Assembly: GCF_001442805.1 (NCBI RefSeq)
Contig: NZ_CP011131.1
Span: forward strand, 2,666,001-2,730,000
Length of the DNA stretch: 64,000 nt
DNA from: Lysobacter gummosus
GTDB lineage: Bacteria; Pseudomonadota; Gammaproteobacteria; Xanthomonadales; Xanthomonadaceae
Direction: 5' to 3'
In this document: piece after piece, positions 19,867 to 28,778 of the stretch
Layout of the letters: each line of letters begins with the position of its first letter
How positions within the stretch are numbered: position 1 is the first letter of the stretch
Notes under the pieces: generated by a model
The model's input: only the letters and a program-made list of their open reading frames with translations
What the model was told of the DNA's origin: nothing
The model's database searches: none
Made by a program: the position numbers and the translations under genes

Positions 19867-20883
19867 TCAGTCGCGGCGGCGGCCGAACGCGGCGTAGGCC
19901 AGGATCGCGGTCAGCACGAACAAGGCCACCACCACGGTCCAGAAGCCATGCCGGCTCTCGGCCAGCGGCATGCCGCCGACGTTCATGCCGAACAGGCCGG
20001 CGATCAGATTGATCGGCAGCGCCAGCACGGTGACCACGGTCAGCACGAACAAGGTGCGGCCGGTCTGTTCGTTGACCAGCGCGGCCAGTTCTTCCTGGAT
20101 CAGCTTGACCCGTTCCACCAGCGCCGCCGAATCGCCGATGGCGGTGGAGAATTCCTCCGCCGCCTGCTGCAGGTCCTGGATGTCGTCGTGGCTGATCCAG
20201 TCCGGCGGGCGGTTGAGCAGGCGGAACAGCGCAGTCGGTTCCGGCGCCAGCAGGCGCTGCAGGCGCACCAGACTGCGCCGCAGCGCGCCCAACTGGGTGC
20301 GGTCGGTGGAGATGCGGTTGGCCAGCAAGCGGTCTTCGATGCGATCGACCTGCTGGGTGGATTTGCGCAGGATGTCGCCGAGCACGCTGGCCTGATCGCG
20401 CAGCAGATGCGCGAGCAGTTCCACCGGCGAGCGGAAGCTCTGGCCCGAGCGCACCGCCGCGCGCAGTTGATCGACCGAACGCAGCGGCCGCAGGCGCGCG
20501 CTCACCAGCAGGCGAGGGCCGATGCACAGGCTGGTGGTGCCGACCTCGGAGGCGTCGAAGCTGGAATCGAACAGGACATCGTGGATGACCGCGATCAGCG
20601 CGCCGTCGTCCAGTTCCAGCCGGGTCGAGCCGACTTCGCTGCGCAGGCTGTCGTAGAACGCGTCCGGCAGTTCCAGGGCGCGGCGCAGGTAGCGCTCGCT
20701 GCCGGTGTTGGACAGCGAGAAGTGCAGCCACAGGAAACCGCCGCCACCTTCCTCGGCCGGCGCGGCGAGGAACTGCGCGACCGCGTTGGTGTCGATGGAC
20801 TGCGCCGGCTGCTCCGGTTCGAAGCGGTAGCCCCAAATCAGGCCGTCTTCGTTGGAACCGTAGCTGGCGTCGGTGATTCGCAT
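19867..20883 (-). CDS. zntB: CorA/ZntB-family divalent metal ion transporter
   Basis: A 338-residue inner-membrane metal transporter of the 2-TM-GxN superfamily. A large N-terminal cytoplasmic domain with a long helix (about residues 150-270) leads to two C-terminal transmembrane helices; the GMNVGG signature follows TM1 (LALPINLIAGLFGMNVGG), and the C-terminus is short and basic. The sequence is more like ZntB (Zn2+) than CorA (Mg2+), judged by the WGYRFE and WLHFS-type N-terminus. The start at 20883 (MRITDAS) is favoured; an in-frame ATG at 20916 would add eleven residues, and neither has a strong ribosome site. The stop codon shares a small inverted repeat (19853-19870) with that of the convergent peptidase gene. 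Confidence 0.85.
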   Translation of the reverse strand: MRITDASYGSNEDGLIWGYRFEPEQPAQSIDTNAVAQFLAAPAEEGGGGFLWLHFSLSNTGSERYLRRALELPDAFYDSLRSEVGSTRLELDDGALIAVIHDVLFDSSFDASEVGTTSLCIGPRLLVSARLRPLRSVDQLRAAVRSGQSFRSPVELLAHLLRDQASVLGDILRKSTQQVDRIEDRLLANRISTDRTQLGALRRSLVRLQRLLAPEPTALFRLLNRPPDWISHDDIQDLQQAAEEFSTAIGDSAALVERVKLIQEELAALVNEQTGRTLFVLTVVTVLALPINLIAGLFGMNVGGMPLAESRHGFWTVVVALFVLTAILAYAAFGRRRD

Positions 20884-21012
20884 TGCTGAAACCGCGCGGG
20901 CGGGAGGTTGCCGCATACGCTAGCGGAAAGGGGCGACTGCGTCATTGCGGGGAAACGACTTGGACGGCGAGTGGCCTGCTACAACTGTCGGAGAAGGAGC
21001 CCGAAGAGCCTG

Positions 21013-21030
21013 CCCCCGCGAAGGCGGGGG
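21013..21030. repeat. GC hairpin, degenerate relative of the intergenic palindromes
   Basis: CCCCCGC-GAA-GGCGGGGG forms a tight stem, followed by GGATGAGGGC, as in the repeats at 1333 and 26397. It lies in the short gap between two minus-strand genes. Confidence 0.5.
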
Positions 21031-21052
21031 GCGGATGAGGGCCGGGGCCCCG

Positions 21053-21382
21053 TCAGCACCGCCCAGCCGACGAATAACTGCTGCCTTGCTTGCGCACCCG
21101 CATCCCCTGCACGCAGCGGAATTCCACCGCTTCCTCGAGCACTTCCTGGCCGGTCGCCGGATCGACGCGAATGTGAGCGGGGACAGGCTGCGTTTGCGCC
21201 CGCGCCGCATCCGCGGCCGGCAGCGCCGACACCGTGGTGCGCGGGGCCGGGTCGCGCTGCAGCAGATAGACCGAGGCCAGCAGCGCCGCCAGCAGCGCCA
21301 GCGACAGGCTCACGATCAGGCTCGGACTGAGCCAGTTGACCGGCGTGGCGAGCACGACAGGCCGATGTTCGCTCGCTTCCAT
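21053..21382 (-). CDS. Small single-pass membrane protein of unknown function
   Basis: A 109-residue hypothetical protein. GGGAG lies about eight bases before the ATG at 21382. One transmembrane helix (about residues 19-39, NWLSPSLIVSLSLALLAALL start) is followed by a periplasmic Ala/Pro-rich linker and a short domain containing RVDPATGQEVLEEAVEFRCVQG, with two Cys residues in the tail. The composition is ordinary for the genome, and the combination of start, ribosome site and topology argues for a real gene. No family was recognised. It precedes the ZntB-like gene on the same strand by about 170 bases. Confidence 0.6.
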   Translation of the reverse strand: MEASEHRPVVLATPVNWLSPSLIVSLSLALLAALLASVYLLQRDPAPRTTVSALPAADAARAQTQPVPAHIRVDPATGQEVLEEAVEFRCVQGMRVRKQGSSYSSAGRC

Positions 21383-21552
21383 GCCCCGTTCTCCCGGATC
21401 GATTCGCCGGAGCATAGCCGGCGTCCGCCTGCGACAACGCGAGGCATTGCTCAGTTTGGACGAAGCCGCCGCCCGCGCGGATGCGCCGTTCGTTCAAGCC
21501 TCGCGCCCATGCGGGCCCGGACACTGCGGCACCCCAGTCGCCGGAGCCCTTC

Positions 21553-22629
21553 ATGCCCAGTCCCGCACCAGTCGGATACACATCCACGCAAACCGCCGCG
21601 CCCGCATCCGTCGTTCCCGAAACCGTCCCTCCCGCGCCGAGCGAGCGCGACCCCGTTCGGCGCGAACCTGCGCCAGCCGCGCGCCGCCTGCCGCGGATAT
21701 TCGCCTGCCTGTACGCACCGCTGTACTGGGCCGGCTTCATCGGCGTCGCCGCGTGGTGGGTGGGCGAACGCGGCGGCTCGCCGTGGTGGCTGCCGCCGTT
21801 GCTGTTGCTTGCCATCGCCGTGTCAACGCTGGCCGAGCGCTATCGCCCCTACCGTGCGCACTGGAACCGCGACGGCGGCGACGGCCGCCGCGACATCGCT
21901 CATGCCCTGGTCAACGAGTCGTTGAACATCATCGGGCTGGCGGCGATCCCGCTGCTGGCCGCGGCGCTGCCCTGGGCCGGCGTGTGGCCGACCCAGGCGC
22001 CGTTCGCGCTGCAACTGCTCGGCGCCATCCTTATCGCCGATCTGGGCTTGACCGCTATGCATATGGCCAGCCATCGCTACCGCCCGCTGTGGCGGCTGCA
22101 CGCGGTGCATCACAGCGTCACGCGCATGTACGGATTCAACGGGCTGATGAAGCATCCGCTGCACCAGATGATCGAAGCCGCGGCCGGCGTGGTGCCGCTG
22201 CTGTTGCTGGGCATGCCGGCGACCGTGGCCGCGGTGCTGGCCTTCGCCATCGCGATCCAGCTGCAGTTGCAGCACTCCAACGTCGATATGCGCCTGGGCC
22301 CGCTGCGCCGCGTGTTCGCCTGGGCGCCGCTGCATCGATTTCATCACATCAAGTACGGCACTTCCGGCGACGTCAACTTCGGCCTGTTCTTCAATCTGTG
22401 GGATCGCCTGTCCGGCACGGCCTTCGATCATCCGCAGTACCCGCTCGACAGCGCCGACCTGGGCATCGGCAGCCAACCCGATTACCCGGGCGGCTACCGT
22501 GCGCAGTTGTTCGAACCGTTCCGCGACCGGCCCTCGCAGCCGGTGCCGCCCACGCCGCCGGGCCTGCCGCGCCAGCGCGAAACGGCTACGGCGGCGGGCG
22601 CAGCGAGCGCACGATCCGCGAAGGACTGA
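21553..22629 (+). CDS. Fatty acid hydroxylase / sterol desaturase family membrane protein
   Basis: A 358-residue integral membrane diiron oxygenase of the fatty acid hydroxylase superfamily. The histidine clusters needed for the metal site are present: HMASH, HAVHHS and HRFHHIKYG, with further helices between. Members hydroxylate or desaturate lipids, sterols or carotenoids; in bacteria many are lipid A or ornithine-lipid hydroxylases or of unknown substrate. The ATG at 21553 is preferred to one at 21481, as it starts nearer the conserved region. A Pro/Ala-rich N-terminal 45 residues and C-terminal 35 residues are probably disordered. The 3' end overlaps the convergent AraC gene by 44 bases. 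Confidence 0.82.
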   Translation: MPSPAPVGYTSTQTAAPASVVPETVPPAPSERDPVRREPAPAARRLPRIFACLYAPLYWAGFIGVAAWWVGERGGSPWWLPPLLLLAIAVSTLAERYRPYRAHWNRDGGDGRRDIAHALVNESLNIIGLAAIPLLAAALPWAGVWPTQAPFALQLLGAILIADLGLTAMHMASHRYRPLWRLHAVHHSVTRMYGFNGLMKHPLHQMIEAAAGVVPLLLLGMPATVAAVLAFAIAIQLQLQHSNVDMRLGPLRRVFAWAPLHRFHHIKYGTSGDVNFGLFFNLWDRLSGTAFDHPQYPLDSADLGIGSQPDYPGGYRAQLFEPFRDRPSQPVPPTPPGLPRQRETATAAGAASARSAKD

Positions 22630-23275
22630 CGCCGAACAGGCTGCGCATGCTGCGGCTCAGATGCGCCGAATCGGCGAAACCGGCCGCATGCGCGGCGCGG
22701 GTCAGCGAGTCGCCGCTCCAGGCCAGATGCAAGGCCAGACGCAGGCGCCGCCACAGGATCAGCCGCCGCACCGGCAGTTCGACCTGAGCGCTGAACAAGC
22801 GTTCGAGCTGGCTCAGCGACAGCGCCGCCTCGCGCGCCAGCGCGGCGGCGTGGACGCGCTCGCCCGGCAGGGCGTCGATCCGCGCCAGGGTCGCGGCGAC
22901 GCGCGGATCGAGCGGGCGCGGCCGACGAACGTCCAGCACCGCCTGCGCGATCGCCGGCAATGAAGCCGGCGCCCGCGCGACGGCCCGGTGCAGCGTATCG
23001 GCCGCGAACGCCAGCGGTTCGGCGAACACCAGCCAGCACGGCGCGGCGCTGACCCGCAGGCGATGGCGGGTCTGCGACGGAATCAGCACGCACGGGCCGC
23101 TGACCTCGCCGTGCTCGGTCCAGGCCTGGATCGCTTCGCCGCGCGCGACCTGGTGGCAATAGTGGCGATGCGCGACCGCGTCGCCGATGCCGCCGTACAG
23201 CACGGCGAAATCGCCGGCCAGATGCAGGCAGCCGTACCAGTCGCCGGCCTCCGGCGCGTCGCCGCCGATCGTCAT
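22586..23275 (-). CDS. AraC-family transcriptional regulator
   Basis: A 229-residue one-component regulator. The N-terminal half is a cupin-like sensor (AHRHYCHQVARGE, VLIPSQTRHRL). The C-terminal third is a double helix-turn-helix: a first HTH around ALAREAALSLSQLERLF and a second around AAHAAGFADSAHLSRSMRSLFGVSPS, the latter matching the AraC consensus GF-x-s-xx-HFSR-xF-xx-xxG-x-sP. The ATG at 23275 gives the normal cupin start; an upstream ATG would add 38 low-quality residues. It lies just downstream of the BenE-type transporter on the same strand and may regulate it; this is inference from position. Confidence 0.82.
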   Translation of the reverse strand: MTIGGDAPEAGDWYGCLHLAGDFAVLYGGIGDAVAHRHYCHQVARGEAIQAWTEHGEVSGPCVLIPSQTRHRLRVSAAPCWLVFAEPLAFAADTLHRAVARAPASLPAIAQAVLDVRRPRPLDPRVAATLARIDALPGERVHAAALAREAALSLSQLERLFSAQVELPVRRLILWRRLRLALHLAWSGDSLTRAAHAAGFADSAHLSRSMRSLFGVSPSRIVRSLRPPP

Positions 23276-23345
23276 CGGCGCGGCTTCGCGCTGCGGTTGC
23301 GGCGATGTTCGTTGCAAGCGTGGCGAGTGGGTACAGGCATCGCCT

Positions 23346-24512
23346 TTATTTCTTGTAACGCGCGATACCCAGAGCCAACAACCCGGCAAGCATCCCCCAG
23401 AACACCGAGCCGATCTGGAACGCGCTGACGCCCGAGGCGGTGACCAGGAAGGTGATCATCGCCGGCTCGCGTTCCTGCGGATCGTGCACCGCCGCGGCCA
23501 GGCCGTTGCCGATGGTGGTGAACAAGGCGATGCCGGCTATCGCCAGCACCAGCGGCTGCGGGAAGGCGGCGAACAGCGCCGCCACGGTGGCGCCGAAGAT
23601 GCCGGTCAGCAGATAGAAGAACCCCGCGGCCACCGCCGCCATGTAGCGTTTGCGCGAGTCTTCGTGGGCGTCGTGGCCCATGCAGATCGCGGCGGTGATC
23701 GCGGCCAGGTTCAGCGCGAACGCGCCGAACGGCGCCAGCAACAGCGTGGTCAGCCCGGTCCAGCCGATCAGCGGCGACACCGGCGTGTCCTGGTAGCCGT
23801 GCGCGCGCAGGATCGCGATGCCGGGAATGTTCTGCGAGGCCATGGTCACCACGAACAACGGAATCGCCACGCCGACGATCGCCGCCAGCGAGAACCGTGG
23901 CGTCACCCACACCGGCGTGGCGATGGCGAACTTCAGCCGCTCAAGGTGCAGCTCGCCCTGCGCGGCGGCGATGACGATGCCGACCGCGAGGGTGATCATC
24001 ACCGCGTAGCGCGGGCTCCAGCGCCTTGCCAGCAGCCAGCTCAGGAACATCGCCGCCACCAGCCAGAAGCGCTGCTCCATCGAGGTGAACACGTTCAAGC
24101 CGAAGCGCAGCAAGACTCCGGCGAGCATGCCCGAGGCCAGGCTCACCGGCAGCCGGCTGAGCGCGCGTTCCAGCCAGCCGCTGAAGCCGAGCAGGGTAGT
24201 CAGCAAGGCGCTGACCAGGAATGCGCCGACCACTTCCGCCAGCGGCAGCCCGGCCACCGCGGTGATCAACATCGCCGCCCCCGGCGTGGACCAGGCGGTG
24301 ACCACCGGAACCTTGTAGCGCAGCGACAGGCCGATGCAGGTCAGGCCCATGCCCAGGCCCAGCGCCCACATCCACGAGGCGATCTGCGCCTCGTCGGCGC
24401 CGGAGGCCTGGGCCGCGCTGAACACGATGGCGGCCGAACTGGTGAAACCGACCAGGACGGCGACGAAACCCGCGACGACCGCGGACACAGACAAATCGCG
24501 CAACGCACGCAT
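23346..24512 (-). CDS. benE: BenE-family benzoate/H+ symporter-like transporter
   Basis: A 388-residue inner-membrane protein with about 12 hydrophobic helices and the sequence pattern of the BenE family (VGFTSSAAIVFSAAQASGA near the N-terminus; MASQNIPGIAILRAHGY in the middle; AAICMGHDAHED). BenE imports benzoate with protons, but many members have no proven substrate, and no benzoate catabolic genes are visible here. The start at 24512 (MRALRDLSVSA) is chosen because it places the first helix close to the N-terminus; the longer frame adds an Arg-rich, improbable 71 residues. The AraC gene follows 70 bases downstream. Confidence 0.85.
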   Translation of the reverse strand: MRALRDLSVSAVVAGFVAVLVGFTSSAAIVFSAAQASGADEAQIASWMWALGLGMGLTCIGLSLRYKVPVVTAWSTPGAAMLITAVAGLPLAEVVGAFLVSALLTTLLGFSGWLERALSRLPVSLASGMLAGVLLRFGLNVFTSMEQRFWLVAAMFLSWLLARRWSPRYAVMITLAVGIVIAAAQGELHLERLKFAIATPVWVTPRFSLAAIVGVAIPLFVVTMASQNIPGIAILRAHGYQDTPVSPLIGWTGLTTLLLAPFGAFALNLAAITAAICMGHDAHEDSRKRYMAAVAAGFFYLLTGIFGATVAALFAAFPQPLVLAIAGIALFTTIGNGLAAAVHDPQEREPAMITFLVTASGVSAFQIGSVFWGMLAGLLALGIARYKK

Positions 24513-24834
24513 GCAGGGAACGGCCGGCGGGGGAAGGCCGCCATGATGCGGCAATCGCGGCGGCCGTGCGTAGCCGCGGGAGATTTTCGCAAGCCGCGCG
24601 CATCGCCCGCCGGTTATCGGCGCCGCTGCACGACCGCTGTCACAGTGACGGGCCCGCGACGCGGTGCGCGGTGGTTGCCGTTGCGAACTTTGGCATCGCG
24701 CACGAACCGTGACCGCGGCAGGCAAACGTTTTTATCGCCGCCACGATCATCAGCGCCGCTCGCGGCCGGCGCATGGCCGCCCGCATCCGCATCCTGCGTT
24801 CGTGCTGACATTAAAACCGAAGGGAAATCGCGCA
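24513..24834. other. Divergent intergenic region, no gene seen
   Basis: 322 bases between the BenE-type gene (minus) and the effector gene (plus). It must hold both promoters. No small ORF with a ribosome site that could encode an immunity protein is visible on either strand. AGGGA (about 24821-24825) is the likely ribosome site for the effector. Confidence 0.55.
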
Positions 24835-26343
24835 ATGGGAACGTACCAGCAATCGCTCAGCGGCGGCCGTCAGGTGGAATTGGCGCGGTGGGACGATCTG
24901 AGCCCGCCGGCCCACGGCGAGGACCTGCGGCAACGCCCCTGGAATCCCAACGACAGCCGCACCGCGCTGGCCTTCTACGATTCCACCGTGCACTACATGC
25001 GCAACGACTGGGCGCGCGAAAACATGGACGTGCTGCCGGTGAGCGCGGGCCAGCACAATCTGATGCTGTACCGCAATCGCGAAACCGACACCTGGCATAC
25101 CGCCGAAGCGCTGGACATCGACCACGTGCAGCCGTGGAAGCAGCACCTGCGCGACGTCGGCACCCGCAGCATGGCAGACGCGCATCAGGCCTATAACGAC
25201 GTGAGCAATCTGCGCGCGCTGCCGGCGGTGATCAACCGCGCCCGCACCAGCGCCGAACGCGCGCTGGAGCAGGGCGTGGATTCGCCGGCCTGGCAGGACT
25301 GGTCGCGCGAGCATTTCCACTACGATCCGGCCGCGCCGCATCCGCCGTTCGATCCGGCCCGCGACGGCGCGCGCCGCACCACCACGCGCGATCAGACCTG
25401 GACCCTGGACGACGGCCGCGCCGGCCTGAGTTTCGACACGCGCGTGTCAGGCAAGTGGTTCGAGCATCAGCTCTCCGAACGCTACGCCGGCAGCGTCCCG
25501 ATCGACGGCGAGGACGGCTATTCGCGGCAGGTGCCGCTGTTCCATTGCCCCGCAACCGGGCAACTGGTGACCCGCGACGCCTTCGATATCGACCATGTGC
25601 GGCCGTTCGAGGACGTCGCCCGCGAGCGCCTGGAGCGCGCCGGCGGCAGCATCAGCAAGGCCGATGCGCTGGATCTGTACAACGACACCAGCAACCTGCG
25701 CCTGGTGAGCCGCAGCGCCAACTGCTCGCACGAATGGGAACTCGACGCGCGCGGCGAATTCCGCGACCGCGAAGCGCCGGAAACCGAGCACGACCGCGCC
25801 TTCGTCGAGCACGGGCCGGCGACGCGCGAGGATCAGCGGGCGCTGGACATGCTGCCGGGCCTGCTCGATCGCCAGCCGCGGCCGCTGCACGCCTTCGATC
25901 CCGACGCGCCGGTGCATCAGCTGCAACCGCGCTACGTGCTAAGCGACCCGCGCAATCCCGATAACGGTTTGTTCGAGCAGGCCAAGGGCCACGTCGGCGC
26001 CTTGAACCGCGATCACGGCCTGGGCATGAACGCGGCCCAGCTCGACAACGCCTCGGCCGCGCTGGCGGTGGCGGCCAAACAGAACCGGTTGCCGTCCATC
26101 GACGCGGTGACCGATCAGCAGCCGGGCAAGCTGTTCGCGATCCACGGCCACGGCGAGTCGATGCAATGGGCCGGCGTGACCACCGCCGAGGCGATGGCCA
26201 AGCCGATCCAGCAAAGTTCGCGCGAGGCCAGTCAGCTTGCGGCGAACGCGCCGACGCCGTCGAACACGCAAGCGCAGACCCAAGTGGCGGCGATGCAGAC
26301 CGATTCGCAACACGCGCACCCGGGACGCCATCCGGGCCAGTGA
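24835..26343 (+). CDS. Probable type IV secretion killing effector (X-Tfe): two HNH-like nuclease units plus XVIPCD-like C-terminus
   Basis: A 502-residue protein without signal peptide. Two similar HNH-like units are visible: unit 1 with LDIDHVQPW (His97) and YNDVSNLR (120-127), unit 2 with FDIDHVRPF (His254) and YNDTSNLR (282-289). D-x-D-H followed by an Asn-containing Y-N-D-x-S-N-L motif fits a His-Me finger nuclease. The last approximately 135 residues (DPRNPDNGLFEQA at 371-383, SIDAV and FAIHG further on, then a Gln/Ala-rich tail) match the pattern of the XVIPCD, the domain that docks Xanthomonadales antibacterial effectors onto the VirD4 coupling protein. The likely role is killing rival bacteria by nucleic-acid damage after contact-dependent transfer. 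No adjacent immunity gene is apparent. The ATG at 24835 is preferred over one at 24664, whose extension is non-coding in character. Confidence 0.8.
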   Translation: MGTYQQSLSGGRQVELARWDDLSPPAHGEDLRQRPWNPNDSRTALAFYDSTVHYMRNDWARENMDVLPVSAGQHNLMLYRNRETDTWHTAEALDIDHVQPWKQHLRDVGTRSMADAHQAYNDVSNLRALPAVINRARTSAERALEQGVDSPAWQDWSREHFHYDPAAPHPPFDPARDGARRTTTRDQTWTLDDGRAGLSFDTRVSGKWFEHQLSERYAGSVPIDGEDGYSRQVPLFHCPATGQLVTRDAFDIDHVRPFEDVARERLERAGGSISKADALDLYNDTSNLRLVSRSANCSHEWELDARGEFRDREAPETEHDRAFVEHGPATREDQRALDMLPGLLDRQPRPLHAFDPDAPVHQLQPRYVLSDPRNPDNGLFEQAKGHVGALNRDHGLGMNAAQLDNASAALAVAAKQNRLPSIDAVTDQQPGKLFAIHGHGESMQWAGVTTAEAMAKPIQQSSREASQLAANAPTPSNTQAQTQVAAMQTDSQHAHPGRHPGQ

Positions 26344-27147
26344 GCCCGGCCGCTTGCGATTGACAGAGCTATCCAGCGTGGGGACTGTCATAGAGCCCCT
26401 CTCCCGCAAGCGGGAGAGGGAGAGAAGGAGAGGAGTCTGACAAGAGCGCCGTGGAGCCCCTCTCCCGCTGGCGGGAGAGGGGTTGGGGTGAGGGTGCCCG
26501 GCCGGTAGTGAGGCTCGATGCGAGAGCATTCGCGCCTGCGGCGCTCAACCCTCACCCCAGCCCTCTCCCGCAAGCGGGAGAGGGAGAGAAGGAGATGGAG
26601 ACTTTGTACCGCTCTCAATTTACGCAAGTCCCAATCAAGGCATTCACCACGCGTGACTGTGCTGTCACATTCCACCGCGGCTGCCCGCAGTTTCCAAGTC
26701 CGCCCGCAAGTTCGAATCCGGGCCATATCCACGTGGCGGCTCGATAAAACCACCTTGCCGATCTTGGCCGCGGCCTCACCCGGGCGCCCGGCACCAACGG
26801 TTATTCAGTTATCACGACAGCCTGCCGGGCATATTGCCGACCCTCGCATTCGCCTGCCCACGTCAATTTCACGTGATGATCCGTGAACTGAAAAGCGCCG
26901 GGATATGTCTGTAAATACGCCTCTATCGTGTTAAGACGTGTAAATTAAGTCGCCGGTGCGTTCATAACCGACCGACCGTGAGGCAGATGGCGCCGATCAA
27001 AGGGGGCAGCGATTTCATCCGCGGCAAGAGCCGGTTACCGCGGCGGGCCGGTCGAGGATGCGTCCTCGCGCCGCCGCCGGTGAAAGCACGGATGCGGCGA
27101 GCAATCACGGTAGGCCATTCGTTTCATGCGTCTCACGAGAACCAGCC
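26344..27147. other. 800-base non-coding region with palindromic repeats
   Basis: The first 240 bases carry three copies of the CTCTCCCGC palindrome. The rest (26600-27147) is less GC-rich than the genes and has no coding character; it must include the promoter and leader of the wsp operon. No c-di-GMP riboswitch consensus and no sigma-54 box were recognised by eye. Confidence 0.6.
26397..26584. repeat. Three-copy intergenic palindrome array
   Basis: Hairpins at 26397-26420, 26458-26481 and 26561-26584 share the core CTCTCCCGC-NN-GCGGGAGAG. The second is followed by GGTTGGGGTGAGGGT and the third preceded by ACCCTCACCCCAGCC, so the last two form one large inverted structure. The same family occurs at 1333-1442. 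Confidence 0.8.
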
Positions 27148-28767
27148 ATGAGTAATCTCACGATTCGCCAGCGAATCATGTTGAGTTTCGCGGTGATCAT
27201 CGCGGTCATGCTGCTGATGGGCGGACTCGCCCTGCAGCGGTTGAATCGTATCCAGGCCGAAGAAAGCCTGCTGCGCAGCGACTCCATTCCCGGGCTGTAT
27301 ACGTCGGGGCAGATAGAAACCCAGTGGCATTCCTATAACACGGCCGTGAACGGGCTGGCCTCGCCCAGCGCCAAGGACCGCGCCGAGGCCGCCGAGCGCA
27401 TGCGCGCGCGCCGCGAAGCGTTCGACGAGGCGATGAGCCGCTATCGCGCCACCATCCACGACCCCAGCGACCGCCGCAATTTCGATTCGCTCACCCGCAT
27501 GAGCGCGCAAGTGTTCGCGCTGCAGCCCGAGCTGATCAAGCTGGGCGAATCCGACACGGCCGCGCTGCAGCGGATACTCAACGCCCAGGTCACGCCGACT
27601 TTCAACAAGTCGGTGGAGCTGATCGAAACCATCATCAAGTTCAACTACACCCAGGCGGCCGCCTCGGGCAAGCGCATCGACGATGCGGTGGTCTCGGCGC
27701 AGATCGGGATCACCGTCACCTTCGCCGGCGCGCTGCTGCTGGCGGTCCTGGCCGGGTTCTACCTGTGGCGCGCGATCACATTGCCGCTGGACCGGCTGAC
27801 GCGCGCCTCCGGGATCATGGCCAAGGGCGATTTCAGCCAGCGCCTGGGCTTCACCCGCGCCGACGAGTTCGGCGCGGTCGCGCAGGGCTACGACCGCATG
27901 AGCACGGATCTGTCCGAACTGGTCGGGCAGATCCAGACCTCCGGCATCCAGGTCAATTCCTCGATCAACGAGATCACCGCTACGCTGCGCGAACAGCAGG
28001 CCACCGCCGCGCAGATCGCCGCGACCACCACCGAGATCGGCGCGACCTCGCGCGAGATCGCCGCCACCTCCAAGGAACTGGCGCGGACCATGGGCGCGGT
28101 CGCGACCAGCGCCGAACAGACCGCGATGCTGGCCGGCAACGGCCAGGACGGCGTGGCGCAGATGGAAGAGACGATGGGCCGCATGATCGACGCCACCGCG
28201 GCGATCAGCGGCAAGCTCGCGGTGCTGGCGGAGAAGGCCAGCAACATCAGCCAGGTCGTCACCACCATCACCAAGGTCGCCGACCAGACCAACCTGCTGT
28301 CGCTCAACGCCGCCATCGAGGCGGAAAAGGCCGGCGAATACGGCCGCGGCTTCTCGGTGGTGGCGGTGGAAATCCGCCGTCTGGCCGATCAGACCGCGGT
28401 GGCGACATTGGACATCGAGCAGATGGTGCGCGAGATCCAGTCGGCGGTATCGGCCGGCGTGATGGGCATGGACAAGTTCTCCGAGGAAGTTCGCCGCGGA
28501 ACCGGCGATGTGCAGCAGGTCGGCGGCCAGTTGTCGAAGGTGATCGAACACGTGCAGGCGATGGTGCCGCGTTTCGATACCGCCAACGAAGGCGTGCAGG
28601 CGCAGGCCGCCGGCGCCGAGCAGATCAATCTGGCGCTGGTGCAGCTCAGCGAAGCCGCGCAGCAGACGGTGGATGCGCTCAAGCAGTCCAATCAGGCGAT
28701 CGACGAACTGCATCAAGTCAGCGCCGGACTGCGCGACGGAGTCTCGAAGTTCAAGTTGCAGGCCTGA
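27148..28767 (+). CDS. wspA: Methyl-accepting chemotaxis protein, WspA-like
   Basis: A 539-residue membrane receptor, the sensor of the Wsp surface-sensing system. TM1 is at about residues 10-30, a four-helix-bundle periplasmic sensor follows to about 185, TM2 at about 190-213, then HAMP (RAITLPLDRLTRASGIMAKGD start) and a long cytoplasmic coiled coil. The signalling tip is typical (KVADQTNLLSLNAAIEAEKAGE, then GRGFSVVAVEIRRLADQT). The ATG at 27148 is preferred to one 90 bases upstream because the N-terminal helix then begins properly. In Pseudomonas WspA responds to surface contact and drives c-di-GMP production through WspR. First gene of the seven-gene operon. Confidence 0.9.
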   Translation: MSNLTIRQRIMLSFAVIIAVMLLMGGLALQRLNRIQAEESLLRSDSIPGLYTSGQIETQWHSYNTAVNGLASPSAKDRAEAAERMRARREAFDEAMSRYRATIHDPSDRRNFDSLTRMSAQVFALQPELIKLGESDTAALQRILNAQVTPTFNKSVELIETIIKFNYTQAAASGKRIDDAVVSAQIGITVTFAGALLLAVLAGFYLWRAITLPLDRLTRASGIMAKGDFSQRLGFTRADEFGAVAQGYDRMSTDLSELVGQIQTSGIQVNSSINEITATLREQQATAAQIAATTTEIGATSREIAATSKELARTMGAVATSAEQTAMLAGNGQDGVAQMEETMGRMIDATAAISGKLAVLAEKASNISQVVTTITKVADQTNLLSLNAAIEAEKAGEYGRGFSVVAVEIRRLADQTAVATLDIEQMVREIQSAVSAGVMGMDKFSEEVRRGTGDVQQVGGQLSKVIEHVQAMVPRFDTANEGVQAQAAGAEQINLALVQLSEAAQQTVDALKQSNQAIDELHQVSAGLRDGVSKFKLQA

Positions 28768-28778
28768 TCCGCGAACGC

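Noticed and set aside
26344..26900. Small plus-strand frame after the effector as an immunity gene
   Set aside because: It reads through the palindromic repeats, is Arg/Ser-rich and lacks a ribosome site.
26600..27147. Possible c-di-GMP riboswitch ahead of wspA
   Set aside because: Some G-rich and GGTTACCG-like bits occur near 27030, but the conserved core of the GEMM class is not there.
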